Below are positions 25,497 to 34,475 of a stretch of DNA of 55,173 bases, piece after piece; position 1 is the stretch's first letter, and each line of letters opens with the position of its first letter. The notes under the pieces were generated by a model. That model did no database searches. It saw only the letters and a list, made by a program, of their open reading frames with translations, and had not been told where the DNA came from. The DNA is from Sphingomonadaceae bacterium (GTDB lineage: Bacteria; Pseudomonadota; Alphaproteobacteria; Sphingomonadales; Sphingomonadaceae). Where the stretch lies: positions 1-55,173 of the forward strand of contig CANJUF010000022.1 in NCBI GenBank assembly GCA_947477745.1. The letters run 5' to 3'. The translations under genes and the position numbers were made by a program.

Positions 25497-27043
25497 CAGT
25501 CCTCCCACCAGACGTGTTCGGCAAAGCGGTAGCCCATGAAGCCTCCGAGCGGCAGCGGGCGCATCCCTTTGAGGCGGGTGTCGAAGCCGTCGATCAGGCT
25601 GATGAACACCGGGATCGCGAGGCCGCACTTGTCATGGACGAGCTGCTGCATCTCGCCGTACATTTCGGTGCGCAGGCCTTCGCCGGTGGCGCCGCGCGCT
25701 TCGACCAGCAGCTTGTCGAAGCGTTCGTTCTTCCAGGCGCTCTCGTTCCATTCGGCCCCTGAATCGAAGAACAGGCTGAAGATCAGGTCCGCCGTCGGGC
25801 GCGGATTAGTATCGCCGAAAGTCATGGGATGGCGCATCCAGTGGTTCGACCAGTAGCCGTCGGCGGGCACGCGGTTGACCGAGAAATTGAGGCCCGCGCG
25901 CGATCCATATTCCTGCAGGATCGAGGCGACGTCGACCGAACTGTTCGCAGCCGGGGTCGCATAGACCGGCAGGCGCACGCCTTCGAGGCCGCCTTTCCGC
26001 ACATGCCAGCGCGCCTTGTCGAGATCGTACGTGCGCTGCGGAATCTCGGCATTGAAGTATTTCTGGAACGGCGCGATCGGGTGGTCATTGGCGATGGTGG
26101 AGCGGTTTCGGTAAATCGCCCGGTTGATCAGCGGCCGATCGATCAGGTGCTTCACCGCCATCACGAAATGCGGATTGCCCGTGGGCAAGCGGTCCTGCCG
26201 CATGATCAGGTCCGAATAAAGCGAGCTTGGCGACGCCATGATCGCGCAGCCCGCCTCGGCTTCGACCCGCGGGATCGAATGCGGGCTGATCGCATTGATC
26301 ACCTGGACATCGCCCGAAAGCAGCGCGTTGACGCGCGCCACCTCGTCGGGAATGCCGATCACTTCGATCCGCTCCAGCCGGGGCCTGCCCTCGATCCAGT
26401 ACTCGGTGTTGCGCAGGCCGACCGTGCGCACGCCGGGCTGGAACTCGGCGAGCCGGAACGGGCCGGTGCCGGTGCCGTCGGGGCTTGCCTGCCCTGCCTT
26501 GACGATCAGGAAGTGCGACTGCGCCAGGATGGTCGGCAAATCGGCGTTGGGCCCGGTGAGGCGCAGGCGCACGCCATATTTGCCGTCGGCATGAACCTCG
26601 CCGAATTGCTCGGCAACCTTGGCGAGCTTCGATCCGGTCGCCGGGTCCTTGTGGCGCAGCAGCGAATGCACCACATCGCGCGAGGTCAGCTCGCTGCCAT
26701 CGTGGAACCGCACCCCGCGCCTCAGATCGAAGAACCAGTTGAGCCGGTCGGTGCTTTCGATCGACTGCGCCAGCGAGGGTTTCGCGGCAAGGCTCTCATC
26801 CTCGATCGTGGTCAGCCCGTTATAGAGCATGAAGTGCCGCGTGTAGTCGGTCGCGGTCGCCCCTTTGGCGGGATCGAGCGTGTCGCTGGTCGAGGAAAGC
26901 TGAGTCGCCACCCGGATCGAACCCCGACCGGGAGGGGCGCGCCGCTGCGACGGTCCGCAGCCGCCGAGCGCCAGCGCGGAAGTGCCGGCAAGGCCGCCGA
27001 CGAACAGGCGGCGAGAAATCGGCGGGGGTGCGGCAGGCGGCAT
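25496..27043 (-). CDS. ABC transporter substrate-binding lipoprotein, family 5
   Basis: A 515-residue extracellular solute-binding protein of the peptide/opine/nickel class (SBP_bac_5). The N-terminus has a twin arginine (SRRLFVGG) and a lipobox LGGC, so it is probably a Tat-exported lipoprotein. The first mature domain contains the usual DTLDPAKGATATDYTRHFMLYNGL... region and later the MFGDTNPRP and FRFAEHVWW end. The start at 27043 was chosen because it gives this signal; the open frame continues far upstream but without domain support. It is first in the five-gene leftward operon and sets the substrate specificity, which cannot be read from sequence. Confidence 0.88.
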   Translation of the reverse strand: MPPAAPPPISRRLFVGGLAGTSALALGGCGPSQRRAPPGRGSIRVATQLSSTSDTLDPAKGATATDYTRHFMLYNGLTTIEDESLAAKPSLAQSIESTDRLNWFFDLRRGVRFHDGSELTSRDVVHSLLRHKDPATGSKLAKVAEQFGEVHADGKYGVRLRLTGPNADLPTILAQSHFLIVKAGQASPDGTGTGPFRLAEFQPGVRTVGLRNTEYWIEGRPRLERIEVIGIPDEVARVNALLSGDVQVINAISPHSIPRVEAEAGCAIMASPSSLYSDLIMRQDRLPTGNPHFVMAVKHLIDRPLINRAIYRNRSTIANDHPIAPFQKYFNAEIPQRTYDLDKARWHVRKGGLEGVRLPVYATPAANSSVDVASILQEYGSRAGLNFSVNRVPADGYWSNHWMRHPMTFGDTNPRPTADLIFSLFFDSGAEWNESAWKNERFDKLLVEARGATGEGLRTEMYGEMQQLVHDKCGLAIPVFISLIDGFDTRLKGMRPLPLGGFMGYRFAEHVWWED

Positions 27044-27066
27044 ATGTCTTGCTTCGCTATTCCCTG

Positions 27067-27086
27067 TAAAAGCCGATTTTTGAACC
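27067..27086. promoter_or_regulatory. TAAAA-N5-TTTTTGAACC motif, candidate operator
   Basis: The motif TAAAA, five bases, TTTTTGAACC lies 24-44 bp upstream of the start of the substrate-binding-protein gene, in the divergent spacer between it and the acetyltransferase gene. A near copy with a six-base centre lies upstream of the aminotransferase-Lrp pair at 30711-30731. The site is roughly dyadic (AAAA...TTTT), as Lrp/AsnC sites often are. Regulation by the Lrp-type protein at 32227 is inference. Confidence 0.4.
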
Positions 27087-27319
27087 TGTATCGAACCATG
27101 CCGCGTGCGCCAGATATTCCCGATTGTCACGCCGCGGCAACACAATGCGCCGGATATGGCCGAGCATGTCGGCAGACCGTGCCGCCCTGCGAACGGGGCA
27201 CCGCCAGCAAGCCCCGGCGGCAACCGAAAGGTCGCGATTTTGTTTCGAATGCAGCGATAAACCGGCACACCCTGCCAATCGCACAGGCTATGAAACACGC
27301 AGCTTGTCAGGAGAATGCC

Positions 27320-28174
27320 TTGGCTACCGAACTCAAGTCGCCCGTCGTTCTGCGCGCCATGAGGCCCAGCGATCTGCCCGCGGCGCTCGAACTGTCGCAG
27401 GAGCAATCCTGGCCCTACCGTCCGGAGGATTGGGAACTGTTCCTCCAACTGGGCGAAGGCATTGTCGCAACGCTTGACGGCCGCGTCGTCGGCACGACCC
27501 TCGCTTGGCGACAGGGGAGCGATTATGCGACGATCGGATCGGTAATCGTCAGCAACAGTCTTCAGGGTCAGGGGATCGGCCGCAAGCTGATGCAGGCGAT
27601 GCTTGACCGGCTGGAAGGCTGCAATGTCGTGCTCAATGCAACCGCAGAAGGACTGCCGCTCTATGAAAAGCTGGGCTTCGTGGCCTATGGCGAGGTGCGC
27701 CAGCATCAAGGCCCGGCCCCGACCATGCCGCTGGCCGAGCTTTTGCCAGGCGAGCGGGTGCGCCCGATTGGCCGTTCCGTTACCGAAATCGCCGCGCTGT
27801 GGTCGCGCGCGAGCGGGATGGATCGCACCGCACTGTTCAAGGCACTGAGCAAAGGCAACAAGTGCGTGGTGCTTACGCGCGATCATGAACCGGTGGGCTT
27901 TGCCCTGCTGCGCCGCTTCGGCAGGGGCAGCGCCATCGCGCCGATCGTCGCGCCCGATCTTGCGGGGGCCAAGGCGCTGATTGGCCACTGGCTCAGCGCG
28001 CGCGCCGGAAAGTTCTGCCGCATCGATGTCGTCGAAGGTCTCGGCCTGTCGAAATGGCTCGAGGCCGAGGGCCTGCCAAACGTCGGAGCGGTCACCACCA
28101 TGGTCCGGGGCAAGGCCCCGCAAGCCGGGCAAGGACCGAAAGTCTTTGCCCTTGCAGCACAGGCGCTCGGATAA
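27320..28174 (+). CDS. GNAT-family N-acetyltransferase
   Basis: A protein of about 284 residues with an N-terminal GNAT domain whose acetyl-CoA loop reads NSLQGQGIGRKLM (about residues 75-87), then LYEKLGFVAYGE. A second, weaker GNAT-like C-terminal half (ALFKALSKGNKCVVLTRD...) gives the two-domain form of some amino-acid or peptide acetyltransferases. Start choice: TTG at 27320 has a good AGGAGA ribosome site 5-6 bases upstream; the ATG at 27290 is in frame but has none. Its stop overlaps the ATG of the next gene (TAATG). It may acetylate an imported amine. Confidence 0.75.
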   Translation: MATELKSPVVLRAMRPSDLPAALELSQEQSWPYRPEDWELFLQLGEGIVATLDGRVVGTTLAWRQGSDYATIGSVIVSNSLQGQGIGRKLMQAMLDRLEGCNVVLNATAEGLPLYEKLGFVAYGEVRQHQGPAPTMPLAELLPGERVRPIGRSVTEIAALWSRASGMDRTALFKALSKGNKCVVLTRDHEPVGFALLRRFGRGSAIAPIVAPDLAGAKALIGHWLSARAGKFCRIDVVEGLGLSKWLEAEGLPNVGAVTTMVRGKAPQAGQGPKVFALAAQALG

Positions 28175-29628
28175 TGCTTGAACTGAATGACCCTAGCCTG
28201 CTGAAGCAGGCGGCGCTCGTCAACGGCGAGTGGCTCGCCCCCGGTGCCGACGCCATCCAGGTGATCAACCCCGCCGACGGCAGTGTCGTAGGCAAGGTCC
28301 CGGCCTGCGGCGCGTCGGAAACCAGCGCCGCGATTGCCGCCGCCAAGGCCGCCTGGCCCGAATGGCGCGCGCGCACCGCGCACGAGCGCGCCGTGCTGGT
28401 CGAGCGCTGGCACGCCTTGGTCATCGAGAACCTGGCCGACCTCGCCCGGATCATGACCGCCGAACAGGGCAAGCCGCTCGCCGAAGCCGAAGGCGAGATA
28501 CGTTACGCAGCAAGCTTCATCAAATGGTTCGCCGAGGAAGGCCGCCGTGTTGGCGGACGCAATGTCGCCTCGCCCGAGCGTGACCGCCGCATATTAGTGA
28601 TGGTCGAGCCGGTGGGCGTCGCCGCCGCGATCACGCCGTGGAACTTTCCCGCAGCGATGATCACGCGCAAGTGCGCCCCTGCCCTGGCGGCGGGATGCCC
28701 GGTCGTGATCAAGCCGTCCGAGTTCACCCCGTTCTGCGCGCTGGCGCTAGCCGAGCTGGCCTTGCGGGCTGGCATCCCCGCCGGGCTGATCCATGTGCTG
28801 ACCGGCATGCCGCACGAAATCGGCGAAACGATCACGTCCAGCCCCGATGTGCGCAAGGTCTCGTTCACCGGATCGACCCGCGTCGGTTCGCTGCTGATGC
28901 GCCAGTGCGCCGATACCATCAAACGGCTCAGCCTCGAGCTTGGCGGCAATGCGCCGCTTATCGTGTTCGAGGACGCCGATCTCGATATTGCGGTCAAATC
29001 GGCAATGGCGAGCAAGTTCCGCAATGCCGGGCAGACCTGCGTCTGCGCCAACCGCATTTTCGTCCATGCCGCGGTCGAGCAGGAATTCCTCGCGCGGCTC
29101 GGCGCGCAGGTGTCCGCGCTTAACGCCGCCCCTGGCTTCGCTCCGGGTTCGACCATCGGCCCGCTGATCAACCAGGCGGCGGTCGACAAGGTCGCCGCTC
29201 ACCTGGCCGATGCGCTCGACAAGGGCGGCAGGGTAGTCGCCGAGGGACAGGGCCGCGAGGATGGCCAGTTCGTCCGTCCGGTGATCGTCGCGGGGGCCAC
29301 GTCCAAGATGCGCCTTGCCAGCGAGGAAACCTTCGGCCCGCTGGCCCCGGTGTTCCGCTTCGAAAGCGAGGATGAGGCGATCGCGATGGCCAACGACACT
29401 CCGTTCGGCCTCGCCAGCTATTTCTACACCCGCGACCTTGCCCGCGCTTTCCGCGTGGCCGAGCGGCTGGAAGCGGGCATGGTCGCGCTCAACACCGGCT
29501 CGATGGCAATGGAAATGGCACCGTTCGGCGGCATCAAGCAATCGGGCCTTGGCCGCGAAGGCGGCACCCAAGGCATCGAGGAATATCTCGAGACCAAGGC
29601 CTTCCACATCGGCGGACTGGAATTGTGA
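28174..29628 (+). CDS. NAD(P)-dependent succinate-semialdehyde dehydrogenase-like ALDH
   Basis: A 484-residue aldehyde dehydrogenase closest in pattern to GabD. The motifs are EQGKPLAEAEGEI, ITPWNFPAAMITRK, LELGGNAPLIVF with catalytic Glu and NAGQTCVCANR with catalytic Cys, followed by EMAPFGGIKQSGLGREGG. It oxidises succinate semialdehyde or a similar acid aldehyde. It overlaps the acetyltransferase gene by one base at its start and the dehydrogenase gene at its end, so all three form one operon. Substrate is inferred from family resemblance. Confidence 0.87.
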   Translation: MLELNDPSLLKQAALVNGEWLAPGADAIQVINPADGSVVGKVPACGASETSAAIAAAKAAWPEWRARTAHERAVLVERWHALVIENLADLARIMTAEQGKPLAEAEGEIRYAASFIKWFAEEGRRVGGRNVASPERDRRILVMVEPVGVAAAITPWNFPAAMITRKCAPALAAGCPVVIKPSEFTPFCALALAELALRAGIPAGLIHVLTGMPHEIGETITSSPDVRKVSFTGSTRVGSLLMRQCADTIKRLSLELGGNAPLIVFEDADLDIAVKSAMASKFRNAGQTCVCANRIFVHAAVEQEFLARLGAQVSALNAAPGFAPGSTIGPLINQAAVDKVAAHLADALDKGGRVVAEGQGREDGQFVRPVIVAGATSKMRLASEETFGPLAPVFRFESEDEAIAMANDTPFGLASYFYTRDLARAFRVAERLEAGMVALNTGSMAMEMAPFGGIKQSGLGREGGTQGIEEYLETKAFHIGGLEL

Positions 29629-30701
29629 TGACCACCAATCGCCGCTACCGCATCGCCGTCATCCCCGGAGACGGGATCGGCAAGGAAGTCATGCCCGAAG
29701 GCGTGCGTGCCCTCGAAGCGGCGGCAGGCAGGTTCGGCTTCGCGGTCGAGCAGGAATGGCACGAGTTCGCCAGCTGCGACTATTACGCGCAGCACGGCCA
29801 GATGATGCCCGATGACTGGAAGGACCGGCTGAGCGGCGTCGATGCGATCTTCTTCGGCGCGGTCGGCTGGCCCGATACGGTGCCCGATCACATATCGCTG
29901 TGGCAATCGCTGCTCCAGTTTCGCCGCGAATACGACCAGTACGTCAACCTGCGCCCGGTGCGGCTGATGCCGGGCGTGCCCTGTCCGCTGGCGGGCCGCG
30001 AGCCGGGCGACATCGACTTCTGGGTTGTGCGCGAAAATACCGAGGGCGAATATTCCTCGGTCGGTGGGCACATGTTCCCCGGCACCGAACGCGAGATCGT
30101 CATCCAGGAGACGGTGATGACGCGCCACGGCGTTGACCGCGTGCTGCGCTTTGCCTTCGATCTTGCGCAAAGGCGGCCGCGCAAGCATCTGACCAGCGCC
30201 ACCAAGTCGAACGGCATCGCCATCACCATGCCGTTCTGGGACGGTCGGGTCGAAGCGATCGCGGCCGACTATCCCGATGTCAGCCACGACAAGTACCACA
30301 TCGACATCCTGACCGCGCAGTTCGTGATGAATCCGCAGCGCTTCGACGTCGTCGTGGCCTCCAACCTGTTCGGCGACATCCTCTCCGATCTCGGTCCGGC
30401 TTGCACCGGCACCATCGGCATAGCCCCATCGGCTAACCTCAATCCCAGCGGCGCGCATCCCTCGCTGTTCGAGCCGGTCCACGGCTCCGCCCCGGACATT
30501 GCCGGGCAAGGGATCGCCAATCCGGTCGGGCAGATCTGGTCGGCGGCGATGATGCTCGAACACCTTGGCGAGCAGGACGCCGCCGACGCGATCATGGCTT
30601 CGGTCGAGCAAGTGCTTTCGAGCCCCACCGGTCGCACCGCCGATCTCAAGGGCACCGCCGACACGGTGAATTGCGGCAAGGCAGTCGCGTCCGGAATCTG
30701 A
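29628..30701 (+). CDS. tartrate/D-malate dehydrogenase-like beta-decarboxylating dehydrogenase
   Basis: A 357-residue member of the isocitrate/isopropylmalate dehydrogenase family. Motifs are VIPGDGIGKEV at the N-terminus, WVVRENTEGEYS in the active site, SATKSNGIAITMPFWD, then the metal aspartates in VVASNLFGDILSDLG and the GSAPDIAGQGIANP signature. The pattern matches tartrate dehydrogenase/D-malate dehydrogenase rather than LeuB. It oxidatively decarboxylates a hydroxyacid with NAD. The ATG at 29628 overlaps the preceding stop; a GTG at 29625 is possible. The reaction fits a route that ends in pyruvate or oxaloacetate. Confidence 0.85.
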   Translation: MTTNRRYRIAVIPGDGIGKEVMPEGVRALEAAAGRFGFAVEQEWHEFASCDYYAQHGQMMPDDWKDRLSGVDAIFFGAVGWPDTVPDHISLWQSLLQFRREYDQYVNLRPVRLMPGVPCPLAGREPGDIDFWVVRENTEGEYSSVGGHMFPGTEREIVIQETVMTRHGVDRVLRFAFDLAQRRPRKHLTSATKSNGIAITMPFWDGRVEAIAADYPDVSHDKYHIDILTAQFVMNPQRFDVVVASNLFGDILSDLGPACTGTIGIAPSANLNPSGAHPSLFEPVHGSAPDIAGQGIANPVGQIWSAAMMLEHLGEQDAADAIMASVEQVLSSPTGRTADLKGTADTVNCGKAVASGI

Positions 30702-30710
30702 CCTGCGGCA

Positions 30711-30731
30711 TAAAATGCTGCTTTTTGAACC
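30711..30731. promoter_or_regulatory. TAAAA-N6-TTTTTGAACC motif, candidate operator
   Basis: This second copy of the motif lies 77-97 bp upstream of the aminotransferase start, within the 106-bp spacer after the dehydrogenase gene. It differs from the 27067-27086 copy in having a six-base centre (TGCTGC). A preceding GGCA gives extra symmetry with the final AACC. Autoregulation of the aminotransferase-Lrp pair is plausible but unproven. Confidence 0.4.
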
Positions 30732-30807
30732 ACCGGGAAAGCTGCGCTGCCTGCGGCGAGCGAACCTTCGGCGCATCCCGCCGCGACCGCGCTCCTAGTC
30801 TGGGACC

Positions 30808-32217
30808 ATGCAAGACGCGATTCTGACCCCGCAAAGCGCTCCGGGCAACTATTCGCTGGTCGACGCGGATCGCGCGCACCTCATCCACCCGGTCACTTCG
30901 TTTCGCGGCCACGAGCAGCACGGCGTGCGGATGCTCACCCACGGCAAGGGCATGTGGCTCGCCGATGCGCAGGGCCGCCAGGTGCTCGACGGATTCGCCG
31001 GCCTGTGGTGCGTCAATGTCGGCTACGGCGTCGACAGCGTGGTCGAGGCCGCGACCGAACAGCTGCGCGCGTTGCCTTATGCCACCGGCTATTTCCACTT
31101 CGGTTCGGAACCGGCGATCCGGCTGGCTGACAAGCTTACCTCGATTGCGCCGGCGGGCCTCGACCACGTGTTCTTCACGTTGGGCGGCTCGGATGCGGTC
31201 GATAGCGCGATCCGCTACATCACTCACTATTTCAACGCGGTCGGCAAGCCCGACAAGAAGCAGTTCATCGCGCTCGAATGGGGCTATCACGGCTCAAGCT
31301 CGAACGGCGCGGGCATGACCGCGCTGCCGGTATTCCACCGCGGCTTCGACTTGCCGCGCGCCTGGCAGCATCACATCCCCTCACCCTATCCCTATCGCCA
31401 CCCGCAAGGACATGACGACGCGGCAGTAATCGCCTCGAGCGTTGCCGCGCTCGAAGCCAAGGTCGCCGAACTTGGCGCGGACAAGGTCGCCGCGTTCTTC
31501 TGCGAGCCGATCCAGGGATCGGGCGGCGTGATCGTGCCGCCAGTCGGCTGGCTCAAGGCCATGCGCGAGGCTTGCACCCGGCTAGGCATTCTCATGCTGG
31601 TGGATGAAGTCATCACCGGCTTCGGCCGCACCGGTCCGATGTTCGCCTGCGATGCCGAGGGCGTCTCGCCCGATTTCATGACGCTCGCCAAGGGGCTCAC
31701 AGCGGGATACGTGCCGATGGGCGCGATGCTGATGGCGGATCACGTTTATCAGGCGATCGCCGATGCTGCCCCGGCGGCCCAGCCGATCGGTCACGGCTTT
31801 ACCTATTCGGGTCACCCGGTCAGCGCGGCTGTCGCGCTCGAGGTCTTGCGGCTTTACGAAGACGGCCTGCTCGAAAACGGCGTGCTTGCCGGGCAGCGCT
31901 TCGCCCGGCACCTCGAACGGCTGCGCGCGCACCCGCTGGTCGGCGATACCCGCAGCCGGGGCATGGTCGGCGCGATCGAACTGGTGTGCGACAAGCAGGC
32001 GAAGACCCTCTTCGATTCCGCGCTTGACGTGGCGGGACACCTGACGCGGCTGACATGGGACAACGCCGTGGTGGTGCGATGCTTTGCACAAGGTGTGATC
32101 GGGTTTGCCCCCGCGCTATGCTGCACCGAGGCGGAAATGGACGAGATCGTCGCCCGCGTGGAGAAATCGCTCGACCAGTTGCTCGAATTGCCCGACATCC
32201 GCGCGGCAATGCGCTAG
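30808..32217 (+). CDS. class III aminotransferase (omega-amino-acid/diamine:pyruvate type)
   Basis: A 469-residue fold-type I PLP aminotransferase. The N-terminal HLIHPVTSFRGHEQ and FAGLWCVNVGYG are typical of the beta-alanine/putrescine:pyruvate group. The PLP phosphate site is FFTLGGSDAVDSAI. The PLP-binding Asp is in MLVDEVITGFGRTG and the Schiff-base Lys in TLAKGLTAGY. It moves an amino group from an amine or omega-amino acid to pyruvate or a 2-oxoacid, giving an aldehyde that either ALDH in the region could oxidise. The Lrp-type regulator follows 9 bp downstream. Confidence 0.88.
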   Translation: MQDAILTPQSAPGNYSLVDADRAHLIHPVTSFRGHEQHGVRMLTHGKGMWLADAQGRQVLDGFAGLWCVNVGYGVDSVVEAATEQLRALPYATGYFHFGSEPAIRLADKLTSIAPAGLDHVFFTLGGSDAVDSAIRYITHYFNAVGKPDKKQFIALEWGYHGSSSNGAGMTALPVFHRGFDLPRAWQHHIPSPYPYRHPQGHDDAAVIASSVAALEAKVAELGADKVAAFFCEPIQGSGGVIVPPVGWLKAMREACTRLGILMLVDEVITGFGRTGPMFACDAEGVSPDFMTLAKGLTAGYVPMGAMLMADHVYQAIADAAPAAQPIGHGFTYSGHPVSAAVALEVLRLYEDGLLENGVLAGQRFARHLERLRAHPLVGDTRSRGMVGAIELVCDKQAKTLFDSALDVAGHLTRLTWDNAVVVRCFAQGVIGFAPALCCTEAEMDEIVARVEKSLDQLLELPDIRAAMR

Positions 32218-32226
32218 GAGGCTGGC

Positions 32227-32721
32227 ATGACATTGGGACCGAAGCTCGACCGCATCGACCTCAAGATCCTTGCCAAGCTGCAGGAAGCTGGCCGGATCAC
32301 CAATGTCGAGCTGTCCGATGCCGTCGGCCTGTCGCCCAGCCCCTGCCTGACGCGGGTCAAGCGGCTGGAAAAGGCCGGCTACATCACCGGCTACGGCGCG
32401 CATGTGAACCTCAACAAGCTTGGCGAATTCCTCACCGTGTTCACTGAAGTGACGCTGAGCGAGCACCGGCGCGGCGATTTCAGCAGGTTCGAGGCGCGCA
32501 TCGCCAAGCTCGACGAGATTGTTGAATGCCACCTGGTTTCGGGCGGCTACGACTATCTGCTCAAATTCGTGGCGCGCGGCGTGGCGCATTACCAGTCGAT
32601 CATCGAGGGCATGCTGGAAAGCGACTACGGGATCGAGAAATACTTCAGCTACGTCGTGATCAAGAGCCCGTTCATCAAGCACCACTTCCCGATCCAGAAC
32701 CTGTTCGGGGAAGAGCGCTGA
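32227..32721 (+). CDS. Lrp/AsnC-family transcriptional regulator
   Basis: A 164-residue feast/famine regulator: an N-terminal winged helix-turn-helix (LDRIDLKILAKLQEAGRI, then SPSPCLTRVKRLEKAGYI) and a C-terminal ligand-binding RAM domain (LTVFTEVTL..., VECHLVSGGYDYLLKF). It has an AGGAGG ribosome site. Such regulators respond to amino acids and often control the adjacent transaminase or transporter genes. Candidate sites are the two TTTTTGAACC motifs at 27067 and 30711. Its end converges with the CopB-like gene 21 bp away. Confidence 0.9.
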   Translation: MTLGPKLDRIDLKILAKLQEAGRITNVELSDAVGLSPSPCLTRVKRLEKAGYITGYGAHVNLNKLGEFLTVFTEVTLSEHRRGDFSRFEARIAKLDEIVECHLVSGGYDYLLKFVARGVAHYQSIIEGMLESDYGIEKYFSYVVIKSPFIKHHFPIQNLFGEER

Positions 32722-32742
32722 GCCATCGCGCGGCGCGCTGGA

Positions 32743-33429
32743 TCAGAACGCCAGACCCGCTCCGATCACCGCCCGGGTGACATGGCCTGGATCGCCCCTG
32801 GCCCGCGCGATGCGCCTTGTGCCGCCAACCAGCCGCTCGTGAATCGCCCCGAGATAGACATTGACCATCGGCCCGATCGCATGGCGCAGCCGCGCCGAAA
32901 GCGTCACCTCGGTCACGCCGGATGCGAGCTCCTCGCCGGGCACGCGCTGGGCAGACCAGGCGAATTCGGCGCGCGGCTCAAGCGTGAGTTTCTGCGACAA
33001 AGGGAGCGCGGCAAGCGCCATGGCCTCGCCGGTCACGTCGCCATCCTCGGATACGAACAGGAAATGTTCGGCCGATACGATCTCACCCAGGTCTGCGGTC
33101 ACCGCGAGCACGCCAAGCGTGAGGTTCCCGCCTTCGCGCAAATCGTGCCGCACGCCTGCCATGAGCGCCGCGCCCTCGCGCGGCCTGAAAGTGTAAAGTG
33201 CCTGCGCGGTGACCTCGTCGATTCGCGGTCCCAGATCGCTGCCTCCACTAAGCTTGAACGTGGCGCCGTGGCGATCGCCGGCCTGAACCTCGCCATCGAA
33301 CACGAAGTGATCGTCGCCGCTGCCCAGATGCATCTCGAACAAATCGACTTCGCCACTTATTTGCTGCGCCTGCGCGGCGCCGCAGGGAAGCGACATAGCC
33401 GCGGCCAAAATGAACAAAAATCTGATCAT
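32743..33429 (-). CDS. CopB-like outer-membrane protein, short form
   Basis: A 228-residue protein with a signal peptide (cleavage after AQA) and a beta-rich barrel-like body with FKLSGGSDLG, DEVTAQALYTF, LGVLAVTADLG and VTLSARLRHAIGP, matching the copper resistance protein B family. Unlike the neighbouring CopB, it lacks the long His/Met-rich leader. The start at 33429 gives the signal peptide; the in-frame extension to 33624 has no support. It lies 95 bp after CopB on the same strand, so it is probably the last gene of the leftward copper operon. A role in copper handling at the outer membrane is inferred. Confidence 0.7.
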   Translation of the reverse strand: MIRFLFILAAAMSLPCGAAQAQQISGEVDLFEMHLGSGDDHFVFDGEVQAGDRHGATFKLSGGSDLGPRIDEVTAQALYTFRPREGAALMAGVRHDLREGGNLTLGVLAVTADLGEIVSAEHFLFVSEDGDVTGEAMALAALPLSQKLTLEPRAEFAWSAQRVPGEELASGVTEVTLSARLRHAIGPMVNVYLGAIHERLVGGTRRIARARGDPGHVTRAVIGAGLAF

Positions 33430-33524
33430 GCTCTGAATTTTGCACAGTCCCGGAAACATTTCGTGCCAAAGTACTGCCGGAAAGCGCGTACTCTTGGCTG
33501 TCCACGAACAGGCGGCGAAATATT

Positions 33525-34475
33525 TCAGAACCAGACGCGCAGGCCGACCAGCAACGAGACGGCCGAAGGCTTCTCTCCTTCGAGCCGCGCGAAATCGGCG
33601 CTGCCGCCAAGTTTCCGTTCCCAAGCGACGCCGAGATAGGGTGCGAAGTTGCGGGCAATCTCGTACCGCGCCTTGGCCGAGAGTTCGAACTTGTCGATGC
33701 CCCCGCCAATGCCCAATTCGGGCACGTCCTGCATCGCCAGATCAAGTTCAAGTTCCGGCTCGAGGACCAGCCGCTGTGTCACGCGGATATCATGTGACGC
33801 TGTTGCGGAGAGATACACGTCGCCCTTGTTCGAGACGAACAGCTGCGTCTCCGTCTCGATCCAGTATGGCAGCAGCCCCTGGATACCGACCAGCGCATAG
33901 GCCCGGTCGGGAGCGGGGCGCAGGTCGTACCGCGCGCCAAGCTGCAGGTTGAACCAGGGATTGACCGCCTGGCTCCAGTAAGCGTCGAGCTCGATGGATT
34001 CCGCCTTTTCGCCGAATGCACCTTCGGCCTCGAATGCGATCACCCCGCGCTCGGTGTCACCTCCGGTCCAGGCCATGCCTTCGACGAGATAGCCGTCCTT
34101 GCCGCGGTGCGCGCGGTATTCAAGCGAATCGAACAGCAGCGCGGTGGTGCGAAACCGCGATTCGTCGACCAGTCCGCGGCGCGCGCGCGCCATGACATCG
34201 CGGTCGAACAGCGCATCGGCGGCGTGATCGACCGGCACCGGCGGCGGGAGCGCATCGCCGGGCGTGTCCTCCGGAGAAGCGGGCTCCTCCGCCGGGTAAT
34301 GAGTCGAGTGATCCATGCCGGCGTGAGCATCTTCGGTCTCTTCGGCAGGCTGCACCTCAGGCTCGGCCGCGCCGTGGTCCATCGCGCCGTGGTCCATCGC
34401 GCCGTGATCGTGGTCTTGCGCCCAGGCAGGCGAAGCCACGAGAGCCAACGCCAGCAGCGCGGCCCGGGGCTTCAC
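33525..34475 (-). CDS. copB: copper resistance protein B
   Basis: A 316-residue outer-membrane protein: signal peptide (cleavage after WAQ), then a metal-binding leader with repeated DHGAMDHGAMDHG and HAGMDHSTHY, then the CopB barrel (DSLEYRAHRGKDGYLVEG, ELELDLAMQDVPELGIGGG). It starts at a GTG (34475) that overlaps the stop of copA (GTGA). With CopA it sequesters or detoxifies copper in the periplasm and outer membrane. The repeat unit MDHGA occurs twice in tandem after the first His-rich run. Confidence 0.9.
   Translation of the reverse strand: MKPRAALLALALVASPAWAQDHDHGAMDHGAMDHGAAEPEVQPAEETEDAHAGMDHSTHYPAEEPASPEDTPGDALPPPVPVDHAADALFDRDVMARARRGLVDESRFRTTALLFDSLEYRAHRGKDGYLVEGMAWTGGDTERGVIAFEAEGAFGEKAESIELDAYWSQAVNPWFNLQLGARYDLRPAPDRAYALVGIQGLLPYWIETETQLFVSNKGDVYLSATASHDIRVTQRLVLEPELELDLAMQDVPELGIGGGIDKFELSAKARYEIARNFAPYLGVAWERKLGGSADFARLEGEKPSAVSLLVGLRVWF

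Noticed and set aside
25829..27289. Long plus-strand frame leading into the acetyltransferase
   Set aside because: It is antisense to the substrate-binding-protein gene and reads as basic, low-complexity sequence; the real gene starts at 27320 or 27290.
9527..32721. Ectoine/hydroxyectoine degradation cluster
   Set aside because: A EutB-like dehydratase, class III aminotransferase, semialdehyde dehydrogenase and AsnC regulator are present, but no ectoine hydrolase (DoeA), deacetylase (DoeB) or ornithine-cyclodeaminase-like gene is seen.
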